From positions 242,233,332 through 242,297,331 of the forward strand of contig NC_081409.1 in NCBI RefSeq assembly GCF_030272615.1: a DNA stretch of 64,000 nt, in the 5' to 3' direction. The notes under the pieces are model-generated. The model saw only the letters and a program-made list of their open reading frames with translations. It had not been told where the DNA came from and did not search any database. Within the stretch, counting starts at the first letter, position 1, and each line of letters begins with the position of its first letter. Of this stretch, positions 23,656-35,600 are shown in pieces. This DNA is from Cryptomeria japonica (taxonomy: Eukaryota > Streptophyta > Pinopsida > Cupressales > Cupressaceae). The translations under genes and the position numbers were made by a program.

Positions 23656-26600
23656 GTGAGTTGATGTCCTTCCAGATCGTTACAGTAGCGTTATTCTTAA
23701 AATTTATCCATTAAATAGAAATCTAAATCTGCAGATGTTTGTTTTTCTTTTAATCGTTTTTTCACAATCTTTCTTCGTGTTGTGTTTGGGCATGTCTAAT
23801 TGTCGTTTGCTGTTATTGTGATTTGCAGGTATTGTTGGAGACAGACCCCTTTCTGACTGAGCTGACAAAGATGTATGAAAGAACAAGGGATACAGGCTCT
23901 GTTTGGGTTACTCTCAAAAGATGTAAGCTATGTTTACTCTTGATTTTGATTTTCTTCAGCATCCTACATTGATTGGATAATTGCAGATCATTATATGTAG
24001 TTTGTTAAATATGGTCTATTAAGCATTTTAGGTGAAGGAAGATTTTTTGGTCATGACCAAGCGACACCAATTTGATGTATGCGATCCACTCTATGCAAAC
24101 ATTACACACGGGGATTGTTTTTACCGTTTGCCTATGTTATTTCAACTTCTACAACCCGATCCCCTCAAATTGGAACATGTGATTTCAATTATGGATTGTG
24201 CATGCCTTTATCATTAGGCAAACTCAGGCTTTACCTTTTGTGTAAGATACACAATGTCCACCAAAAGACGTTTTCTTAATATGGGCTATGTTCAAACGTA
24301 TTTCATATTAGACATATTACAACCTTGTCCCATCTTTGCTGGAGTAATTGATGGGTTGTTTTCCTGTGATAAGGTGGAAATTTTAACCTGGGTCACACTC
24401 TTTCATGCATCTCTCATCATCATTGCAGTACAGGGCAACATTTATGGACTATTTTTCTTCAATTGGACCAACTTTTCATTTAGAATTTCAATATTTAGAT
24501 TTTCCTACTAGCAAGTTTCTCCAGAAAGGTACACGTGTTAGTAGCAAACTCTATGTTTTAATAAATTTGGCTTTCAATGCATATTTTTCTTATTTGTTTT
24601 GAACTGATAAGTTTACATTCGATAAAATTTTAGATTTGGCAATTGTCTGATCAATTTATTGGCCCCTTTTAACAGATTGGGGATTTAAGCTTGGGTCATA
24701 TCATTACGAATGTTTCAATGATCATTACACAACTTTTTAACTGTGGACATAGCAAAAATGATATTTACTTCAAAGTTTTTTTTTCTAATGAAGCTGTATA
24801 CTGCTTTGTATTAACTAAAAAGATAATAATACACTATTCACAAAAAAAATGTGGGTAGTAGAAAAGGCACACCTTCAAAATCTAAGCAGGACCAAGTTCA
24901 AACAGAACACAAAAACATACAAAGGGCAAAGCCCAATCAACAGTAAATATAAATAAATCTGCTAAGTGGAAGAGCAGCACTGGTAGGAGGGGGATCACGG
25001 TCATCAGGTTTACCTGATACATCAGTAGGAAAAGAGATGTCATCAATAGGCTCTCAGCCATTAAGAGCGCCTTCCTTGTGGTCGTCAGCAGGCTGCTGGG
25101 CACAAACAGGGGAAATAGCCAGCTCCAGGCGACAGAACTTTATCAGAATCTGGTCAGCCAGGAGTACCACACTCTAGAAAAGGTTTAAAAAAAATACATA
25201 ATAGAAAAATATTCTTGAAATCAAAATGCTGCCTTTTTGGAGATACCTTTGGCTTTCCTGCTTAGATGCCATGACTTAGTGTTATCTGTATTCTCAAACA
25301 CACCCAAAACACGCACCTGGCCTTGTTCTTTGAGGTATGTCGCACTGAATATTAGATACTCATGTCTTTAGGGGATTTGTTGTTTGAACCTTATGCTCAG
25401 TTGTGAAATTCCTTTTGGTTTTATCAATCAAGACCATTTTAATAAGCTCTTGACAAATTTTTAAAAGTTGGCATTTTAGAAATTGTTATGAAATTCCAAA
25501 TATTTTTGTAGATTCTGAAGTGTTTTGTGTTTAGATCCAATCTAGTTGGATCAACAGAATATTACGGTAGTGATATGGTGAATTGACGATGTTTCAACTG
25601 CAACAAAATTTGTATCACTAATTAATAAATTATCATTGGTTTTGCTAAGCCTAGATGGATCAACATAATATTATGGGAGTCATATAGCGAATTGACAATG
25701 TTTTGACTGTAAAAGAATTTGTAGACATTGCAATGAATCTGCAGAAGTCTTCAAGTTTGCTAAATTATTCTGGTTTTGCTAAGTAAAATAGTGTACATAG
25801 ATTTGGAATTCATATTTCAGTTCAATCCCAAGAAGAATTCAGCTGAAATTTATACTTTGCATCAGAATGCAGCTGAATTACCAAAAAATTAAATTTTTTT
25901 GACCGCATATGTGAACTATCCATAGACCAACTAGATCAGAAACTATAAACAGAAGCTAGTTTTATTATATTAGGAACATATATCACCTTATACTATCCTT
26001 CTGCAGGATCAATGACCAAACAATATCACCTTATTATAAGCTTCTGCAGGACTAGTGGCTTAGCATTCAAATTGAAGATCATGAACTACTGTAACTATAG
26101 TCAAGATGCGATCACCAAAATCCTAGAATGGGAACATTTTTGATAACCAGCTCATACGTTGCCCTCATTAACATTGAAATCCTCATTATAATGCCATATG
26201 CTCAACGGTGAACAATCCCCTTTATTACCACCTGGCCAGCCAGGATTGTTTCCTCCAGTGCTTGCCAAGGACAACAGAAGCAAATGCACAGGAAAATTTC
26301 TGCATGTTAAATTCTTCAAGTCCCTAATAGGCTAATATGATATCGAGTGCTAAATTGAAAGGTAGAAGACTGTAGACAAATTTTCACAAAGCCAGGAAAA
26401 ATAACAGCTGTCCAAATTTCCATTTTGCCACCAACAGATCTCAAAAGACCAACAAAATTTAATTTACTAGGCCACCAGAAACAGTAGAAATGCCATGACA
26501 GGCCAGTGCTATCCAAAACAATCTTTCAGGTGTTTCAAATTACAAATTGATTAGCAGCCTCTAAAAAGGAACTTCCACGTAAGTCCTTTTCTGCCCTTAT

Positions 26601-29600
26601 GGACTGCTTTCAATCTTCATCTGTAAGCATCCTATCAATGTTTTTCATCAACTTTAGGTAAACTACCAAAGAAATGCTTACACCGTCTGACGTCTAATCA
26701 GTGTTCCATGGGGATGTGTCCCAGGGATCTGGATGATGTCCCCAACATTTTGGATGTTTCAGAGATTTGGGGCCTTGGAGCGGATGCCCCCTTTTTCCAG
26801 GACCAGTCAGTCTGCTCCATTTAGCGCATAAAATTATATAAGGTAACTTTTAAAGGAAAAAATGCTAAAAACCCTGAAAAATCTAAAAGGGGGAGGATTG
26901 TCATTGCAAATATAGCTCATTGTATTTCCTTTTTAAAATGTCAGCTGCTTTTAGTTTGTATAAGTTTTTCAATAGCCCAAAATTTGGGAAATTTTTGCCG
27001 CACCCATGTCCCAGAAACTTTGAGAAATACTGCTTCTAATAGGGGATAAAACACAGTTGCAGTTAGCTTATGTTCCAGTCATGTAGGGAACTTGAACTTT
27101 GGTAGTTTGTTCTTAAAATTGTTTTTTCACATTGTTATGTAGCTTCTTTGCAAAGCAAAAAGAAAAGGAAGCTTCAAGATGGAGTTGGAGGTGAGCAACA
27201 GACTTCAGATTATCGCTGCCTTGTAAGGGCCACTGATGGGAAAAAGACTATCAGCACAACGGTCAGTTTGTGGATGCCCTTGCCTTGTGTTTGTGATCAT
27301 CATGATGTTTTTAAAAGTTCTATTTATCGAATTATGTGTGACATATTCCTATGACTGGGTTCCATTCATCCTAATACAGTAGTACTTTATCTTGCTGTTT
27401 CCTTTTTTCTGTTTTCCGTCTCTAGTGACAATTTCTTATAACTGATGTTAAATTAGATGTTCCCTGCTGAAGGAAAGAAATATATGATTACTTAATGTTA
27501 GCTCCACCATTTCTAACTCTTCACATAAGCAAACCTCTTTTGTTGTTAATAGGGTAACTTTACTAAATGTTCAGCAAATAGTCAGGTAAACTTTATGCAT
27601 CCAATATCAGTTTGAGCCATTGATTTTCTCTTTTCTTACTAGAGCACATGTTACCATTCATATTAGAGCATAAGCCATGCATTAATACTTAGGAAGTTAG
27701 GGCTTTTCATGTTCCGTATCTGAACTAGAATAAGCAATCACCTGAATTAGAGAAGAATTTAAGGAGCTGATCTTGTACAGTCAGAGCAAGTCATCACCAA
27801 TGCTTATTAAATAAACTTTTCTTGTTCTGAACATCTATGCTTCTATACACCCTTGAATGACAGCAATGCAAATCAGGGTCTGTGCCAGTGTATTTGTTTC
27901 TAAAAAATGTTTTACCTGAAACAAGTGTAGGAGTGACCAAATTGTCTATCTATAATAACTTCCAACAAAGGAGCAGTGAATTAATATAAAAAGCTCATTC
28001 TAAGCTATACCATAATTATAGCATTAGGGTTCTATATATGGGGTCCCAACTCAGCAGCAGACAGAAGGTAACAACATAAGCTTACTAACCTGCATTACTG
28101 ACCATAAATACACACATAGCAGAGAGCATACATTAACATCCATCTTTTTCTTCCATAGATACACCTATTAAAATGCTAACAGCATAACGTGCTACCTGAG
28201 ACTGCTGTCATCTAAGATAGCAAAAAGACCAGACAACCGAACAAAAGGTACTAGAACTCCAAGGCAGAATACGAAATCAACCTAAACTAAAGACACCACC
28301 AAGAGATAACAGATTCTCATGGATCACTACAAAACTCAAATTCATTGGAACCTTAAGATCCAAGATACTTCTCCTTATTGCATCATCTGCAACAGCCATC
28401 TTTGAATTGTGCTTAAACTTTGCTAGAATCATAATTAACACATTTTAAAATCCTCTTATTAAAACCTTTAAGGAGGGCAATCTGCTTTAATGTGAGAAAA
28501 CAACTTATCCCAACCATGCACTTCCATACTTACATTTGTACTGAACTCTGTTTGCAACACACCTTGGTAAGCCATGTGATTGGAAGCTTTATTTTGAGAC
28601 CTATAGCAATGTGACACATGAATGCATTTGAATTTGGTCTTCGATTCCAATACTTATTCCAAAATAGCTTTAAGTTGCCAATTTGGACAATAGCCTTTGT
28701 TAACCACATTTACAATAATTTGGGAATCTACCTCTATTTCTTCTTTCCTACACCCTGCCATATACGTTGCTTTTGTACCTGCTACTAATGCTTCCCATTC
28801 TGCAGTGTCATTAGTTTTCAGATCTAAGAACTTAGATCCTCCTAGCACTAAGTTGCCTCTAGAGTTTCTTAAAAAATATCCATCTCTGGCTGGACCTGGA
28901 TTAACTTTGGAGGCATCATTGTAACTCAGTTTTACCTTGCTTATAGGTGCTTGCCACTGTAATGTCCCCTTTTGCAAATGCCTTAGTTTTGGCCCAAAAA
29001 TCACAATTCCAAGTAAAACAAGAAATGGAGTAGAGTTAGGGATATCATTTACCAACTTAAATTGCTGAACAAAAGATTCTGGTTGAGATCCTGCAATCAT
29101 GTTAGATAATCATTGAAAAATACATTTCTCAATATCAATTATTACTACTAGGGTTAGAGAACATATATTCACAACCATCTTAATCATATAATTCCTTCAA
29201 TTTATTATTTGGGGTTCAACCATAAGGGCCTAGATAAGGGAGCACAATAGGGTGCTTGAAGTGACTCTCTACCCTAGGCCCAAGAGTTGATAGACCATCC
29301 CTCGTGGCCTCATGTGGCCTTCCGCCATCCATCCTTCATGAGGTGGTGTACCTAGTGAGGACACTTGTATCTGCTCTCCCTACCTGTGCCACCTTATTCA
29401 CCATCTATGATTGAGATCCTTTTGAATCCAGTCCAATAATCAACCCTTGTTGAGGCTGGTGGGGAAGTCACAATAGGGTGTTTGGAGCGTCCTTCCTTTT
29501 TAAGCCCAAGGGTGGGGCACTCCTTGCACCCACTTAGCCTCATGGGACTACCCATCACCACCATGAGGTGGTGTGCCTCAAAGAGGACCTCATAACAACT

Positions 29601-32600
29601 TCTCCCTCCTTGTACTTCCTTTTCTCAGTGAAACACGGGGATGCGTTCCCCCTCCCCCCCATGTTTTCGAGACAAGGACATCTTTGGGACGTGGGGATGG
29701 GGACGGGGATGAAGTGTCCCCTTGTTGTCTTGCCATTGCCACTGGGACGTCCAGATGTCTTTGGAATGCCTAGGTGTCCCTTAAACATCTTGGGGATGGT
29801 TGGAACTCTCCTGTTGTTGGGCGTCAAAAAAGTGATTTTTTTTTGGTTTTATGCTCTCTAATTTACCTTAATTGGACGTGGGCCCCATCCATGCCCTCCA
29901 TCCTTTACCAAACCCCCTCAAATCCTCTCGTTTTCTCACATTTGGTTTTCTGATTTTTTCAATAGTTAAGTGAAAAGAGAAAAGGGTGATTGAAGGAGTG
30001 AAAAGAGATAGATTGAGTGAGTCCAAGTGCAAGAGGAGCAACAAGGAGCAAGAAGAAGAAGAAGAAGAGGAGGAGGATTCTACACCAACTTGGAGAGATT
30101 TTCCATGCACAAGGTAGGTTTTTTGTTTGTTTCATTTTCAAAATCTGATTTGATGTTCAATCTTGAGGGTGAAATGAAGAATGATTCCATTGTTTCGTTG
30201 AAATGAATGTGTGATTATGAAATGGCTGCAAATGCATATTCATACATTCATTTCAACATAACATTGGAATCATTCTTCATTTTGCCCTCAAGATTCAACA
30301 TCAAATTTTAAATTTTGTTTTTAAATTTTGTTTTCAAACTAGGTTGAAACTAGGGTGCTTATTTAATTTATTTTCATTTTGTGAAATGGAGTGTCACAAT
30401 GAGCTCTCATGACATGAGTGAGGATGAGATAGAAATTCATTCTCATAGTGGAAATGAATCAAAATATGAACCTGAGGTTGAGGGGGATGACCATGGGGCT
30501 GATCTCAGAGCCCAAACTAGTTCCATGGCAAGTGCATGAGCTAGTATAGAGTGCCCCTTCAAATTACTGGTATAGTATACGAAGGGTCTTTTTGATCCTA
30601 AGTCTCATCTCAAACAATTTGCAACAAAAATACTAGGCACATCGGGGATAGGTGGTGGCACAAGGAAGTGGAAATGCAACATTTGTGGTGAAGAATGGTT
30701 TGGCAGCATTACTAGAGTTAATGCGCACTTCCTTTTTATTTGAAGAAAAGGTGTGGAATTGTGTCCTTTTTTGGAAGATCCTACAAAATCAGATAGAGAA
30801 TGGAGATCAACAAGCTTTGGGGTGTTCCCGATGACAGTTCAGTTGCAATGCCTACTACTTTGTTTGGTAGGGCACATCTTCAACAAAGCCAACTACATGC
30901 TTTTAGTCATACATTGCAAACGAGAGGAGAGATGTTAGGACCTTTGTCCACTTACAGTGCTGTGGCCCAATCACAAGAGTTTAAGGGGAAACGCAAGCTG
31001 CAAAGTAACCCCATAGCTGAATTGTTCAATGTGCAACTGAAGGATGACATAGATGATGCCATTGGCAAGTTCTTTGCCATGGCATCCCATTTCATGTAGC
31101 TCGATTTCCTTATTATAAGGAGATGATATCGATGATGGTGAGGGGAGGACCATCATATGTGCCACTAGGTGAGACCAAATTGAGGATCACGATCTTGGAT
31201 AAGAATTATTCGAAGATCAATGTTTTGATTGATTAGATGAAGGCATGTTGGGTGGAGTTCGGATGTAGCATAGTTGTGGATGGGTGGACGGATATTAGCC
31301 ATCATCTACTCATCAACATTATGGTTACATGTGCAGAGGGCCCATATTTTCTTAGGGTAGTTGATTGTACAGGGCATCGCAAAGATGCTGATTTTCAATT
31401 TGAGGTCCTAAGGGAGGCTATTGAGGAGGTTGGGCCACAAAATGTGGTCCAAGTAGTGACAGATGCAACACATACGTGCAGAGATGCAAGGAAACTTATT
31501 GAGGCAGCCTACATACATATTTGGTGGACTCCATGTTGTGTGCATGCCATGAACAATGCACTAAAAGACATGGGGAAATTTGAGTGGATAGTGGTTAGTG
31601 AGGCGAGAGATGTGTAGATGTTTATATGCAATCACCACACTTCACATGCACTCTTCATCAACTTCTCAAAGGAGTTCTTGAAACCTGTTGAGACCAAATA
31701 TGCATCCTAATTCATTCAAGAGAATGATTGAGTTGCAAGACAGAGCAGGGGAGGACGGTGAAGTAGACAGTGAAGAGTGATGTGTTTTAGAGTGATGCAA
31801 AATACATAGTCTCCATCATTGCTCCAGTTTTCTAGGTCATTAGATATGGGAATGGGGATGCACCTACCCTTGGAGAGGTGTATGAGTGCATCGATTCTAT
31901 GCTTGACTAGATGAGGGCTGTTGTGTGAGTGAAGGACCCCACTTTAGCATTCTACAATGAGCACATTTGGCCAATCATTTAGTGCAGATGGGACAAGCTC
32001 AATACTTTCTTGCATATGGCTGTCTATGCATTGAATCCTAAGTGGTACAAGGCTAGGCTTGGTAGAGTTACATTGATTCAGGATGATGAGGTGAAGGTAG
32101 GGTTCTTTAGGTGCATTGATAAGATGTATGATCCTAATAATGCCAACATGATTCGCATTGAGTGGACCAAATTTGGCACTCTTAGGGTTTATTTAGACGC
32201 AACTAAGATGGATATAGGAACTATGGCATAGGAGGACCCAATTTTGTGGACTTGTCATGAACAAAAATCTTTGACTACCAATCTAGCCATTCGTTTGCTA
32301 TCTCAAGTTTCTAGTACTTTAACTGCTGAGAGGAATTGGTCTACCTATAGCTTCATCCACTTTTTTAAGAGGAACAAACTTACCTCTAGGAGAGCAAAGA
32401 AGCTTGTGACTGTAAATAGTGCTTTGTGTCTCATTGACCTCAAGACACTTGTGTACAAAGAGAGTCTAGCAGCATGATGGGATGTAGAGCTAGAGAAGCC
32501 ATCACAAATCGATGAGGATGCTATGACTTCAGATGCAGGTCTGGTTTGTGTTATTTTGGGGGATCTCGACCGTGAGGAGTCTAGTAGTTCCAGTGATGAG

Positions 32601-35600
32601 GAGTTTGGGGATGATTGGAGGCCTCCGCTACATTTTGACATTCTGTACTAATTTTGATATCACGCTACTCATTGTAATCATCTTTATGATATTTTTGATA
32701 GAATAAAAATCTCCAATTTGACAATTTCATTTGTCAAATTTTATATAGTATTCAAGAAATCTTAGTATTTAGTATGTGCAATTTTGCTATTTTACTAGTT
32801 TGCCAAAGTTTCATTTGAAATGTAATTCTTATACATCTTTCCATAGCTAGTTTTTCAAGTACTATATGTATATCAGCACCACCTCCGCCTCCTGTCCCAT
32901 CCTGCCAGCCCCCCGCTGCTGTCCCCCCGCCGTCCCCAAACTTAGGCCCTTTGTCCCCTTGTTCCCCCGTCTCATAACTCTGTGGAACACTGCCTTTCTG
33001 AACCTCGTCATGGTTGGTTGCAGAAAATTGACGACAGATTGGGAATCTAGTAATTTCACATAATTGCCTGTATCAATTTATGAAGGATTATTCATTAAAT
33101 TCATTATTACACTTATATTATAGCCCATACATCAAGCATACATATCACACACATATCTGTGCATATCACAACTGAATAGTAATGCTACAGCCTGTAACAA
33201 GTAACGATTTCTGATCTGATGTCTACCTGCCTCATTGCTATTCTGGAATCTCTGCTGATCTCCTTCCATGCCCTTTCTCCAAATGGAGTCCTCTTTGTAC
33301 CTTCCTTTCTATGTAGGGAGTCACACCCTTCCACCATTAATACCCTTTGAAGGGTTACACCTCATAATGCTGCTTAATAAACAATTATCAATTATTCATC
33401 ATCGCTGCCTCTTGCCACAAGTTAGTCGGCCAGAGTTGTAATCACTTCCTTGCTCATTCCTATACTTATGACTTTGCTTTTGAGGTACCACCATGTATGA
33501 GCATTTGATTTGTACTTGTCTTGAAGAGCATAAATACTATGATCTTGTCCTATGGCAAACCTACCAAATTCAGTCCTAATCTCATCCACTTGTAGATCTG
33601 AGAAGATTCTTTGGAATGTTTTTTTGTACCCATCAACAGCTTCATTGCCACTATATAGCATTGTTTTCCTAGGCAAAGAAAGTAATCTTGTGCTGTAATA
33701 TTTGGGAGATAGTGCATATGCAAGGAGATGCAAGGGCATGGTCATCTTGTTCCAATGGTCAAGAATGAATTTTTTCACCCTTTGGAAAAATGTTTCTTTG
33801 AGGTCATCCTATTTTCCTATATAGCATTGTTATCGTAGGCAAAGAAAGTATTTTTGTGCTGTAAAATTTGGGAGATAGTGCATATGCAAGGAGATGCAAG
33901 GGCATGGTCATCTTGTTCCAATAGTCAAGAATGAATTTTTTCACCCTTTGGAAAAATGTTTCTTTGAGGTCATCCTATTTTCCTATTATGGCCCTTATTT
34001 TTTTGTCATGGAGTCTGTGCCATCATAGATTTCTACCAAACATGACCAATCTGTATGGGTAAACCTTATCATACTTGTGATGGGTTTGCTGAAATTCAAG
34101 ACCTAGTCCACATGAGCCTATCACTCATCATCCAAGATCAATGATTTGATCTTTTGAGCCCTTTCTAACTTTGATTGCCCCCATACACTCCAGTGGTTGT
34201 TAATGACCATGTTGTTCAATGCCTCTCACACTTCCACAAGTTGTCACAAAATGATTGTGTTTGATGCAAAATGAGTTTCAACAATCTATTGGAGGGTAAA
34301 AAATAAATTAACAAGTAAATAGCAACTTAAAATTTAAATAAATAAATGCCATCAATTAAATTTAAAATAATATCTAAATTTCATAAATTTACCTTAATAA
34401 TTTTGAATTGGAGAAAGTCCTGAAGATGCCTTGTGACACATGCTGATTTGCCACAAACATCTGAATCTCCTCATCCTGGGTGTATATATTTTTCATCCAC
34501 TCTATCTGAGTGCCACTCATTTGCATCACCAAGTTGGGGGAGTGGACGGTACATGGTGTCCAAACAACGTACTTGTACCTTTCCTCAATTAAAGCACTCA
34601 TTGCCCTGCAATTTTTGGCAATCTGTTTTAACTTGGACAGCATTTTTAGCACCCACCATCTCTTTGAACTCAATGAGGATTCTGGAAATGAAGTTTGCAT
34701 CCTTCACTTGCTTCTCACAAACAATTGTTATTAGAAATGTTGCCTCTTTAGGGGTACTGCAATGACATTTATATAGATTAGTCTTTACAATTTTTCCATC
34801 CATTACAATTGATGGACAATCTTATTTCAATCCATGAATCCTTCATCGGTTTTAGTGATGTCTCTACAAGTTCTTCTTACTGCAATGACATTTATATAGA
34901 TTAGTCTTTACAATTTTTCCATCCATCACAATTGATGGACAACCTTATTTCAATCCATGAATCCTTCATCGGTTTTAGTGATGTCTCTACAAGTCGTTCT
35001 TTTCTTTTGCCAATAAGGTGGCGTGCACCTTCTTATACCTATGACTTATGTAACCAAAGGGTGTTTGATTGATTGCTGTCAGGTTTTGATGATGTCTCTA
35101 CAATTTTATTTTTACTCTTTTGCCAATAAGGTGGTGTGCACCTTCTTATACCTGGGACTTGTGTAACCAAAGGGTGTTTGATTGATTACCGTCACCATTT
35201 CTGCCAATATGGTGATCTCACCCAAGTTGAGAGGAAGACCATTGACATAAATGCAATGTGTTTATCTGCAATGTCCCTCACCTCATTTTGAAATTCCTTC
35301 TCAAATGGGTCTCTTTTGCGGGAAGAAAGAGAAGGAACTTCTTCCTGGATAGATGGCATCTCTAAGAAAGGATGTGGGGCAGCCACTATCAAAGGAGATG
35401 CTTCAGGTGAATTCCCTAATCTTTGCTTGGCTGAGGGACTAGAACTTAAGCTTGTGCTCTCTTTCACAGCATTGGCTTCTTGTTCTCCAATATATCCATA
35501 ATTTGTATTCTTGGCAACCTCTTCCTGTTTGGCCCTTGACAAACTCTAATTCCTTGGCCAGACATAGCACAAAGGTGAGCTTTCACTTGACTATACAAGG

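Larger units (their letters stand above)
23923..27142 (+). other. SRP14: SRP14 intron 2 (3.2 kb)
   Basis: GTAAGC to TTATGTAG. It contains a - strand retroposon 3' end (~24776-25185), a 109-bp tandem duplication (~25542) and a hAT-type miniature element (26699-27032) about 110 bp before exon 3. The remainder shows no features. Confidence 0.9.
29618..33000 (+). mobile_element. hAT transposon 1, 3.37 kb, in SRP14 intron 3
   Basis: The left end CAGTGAAACACGGGG (29626) and the right end, CAGTGTTCCACAG in reverse (to 32992), both begin with the hAT-type CAGTG. Flanks CCTTTTCT (29618-29625) and CCTTTCTG (32993-33000) are a plausible decayed 8-bp duplication. Both subterminal zones are packed with GGGGAC/GGGGATG words (left) and GTCCCC words (right), the usual transposase-binding layout. 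Inside lies one broken + strand transposase. Boundaries are inferred from these terminal features. Confidence 0.7.

Noticed and set aside
29555-29861. Frames of 66-97 codons on both strands at the hAT left end
   Set aside because: They are created by the GGGGAC-rich subterminal zone of the transposon.
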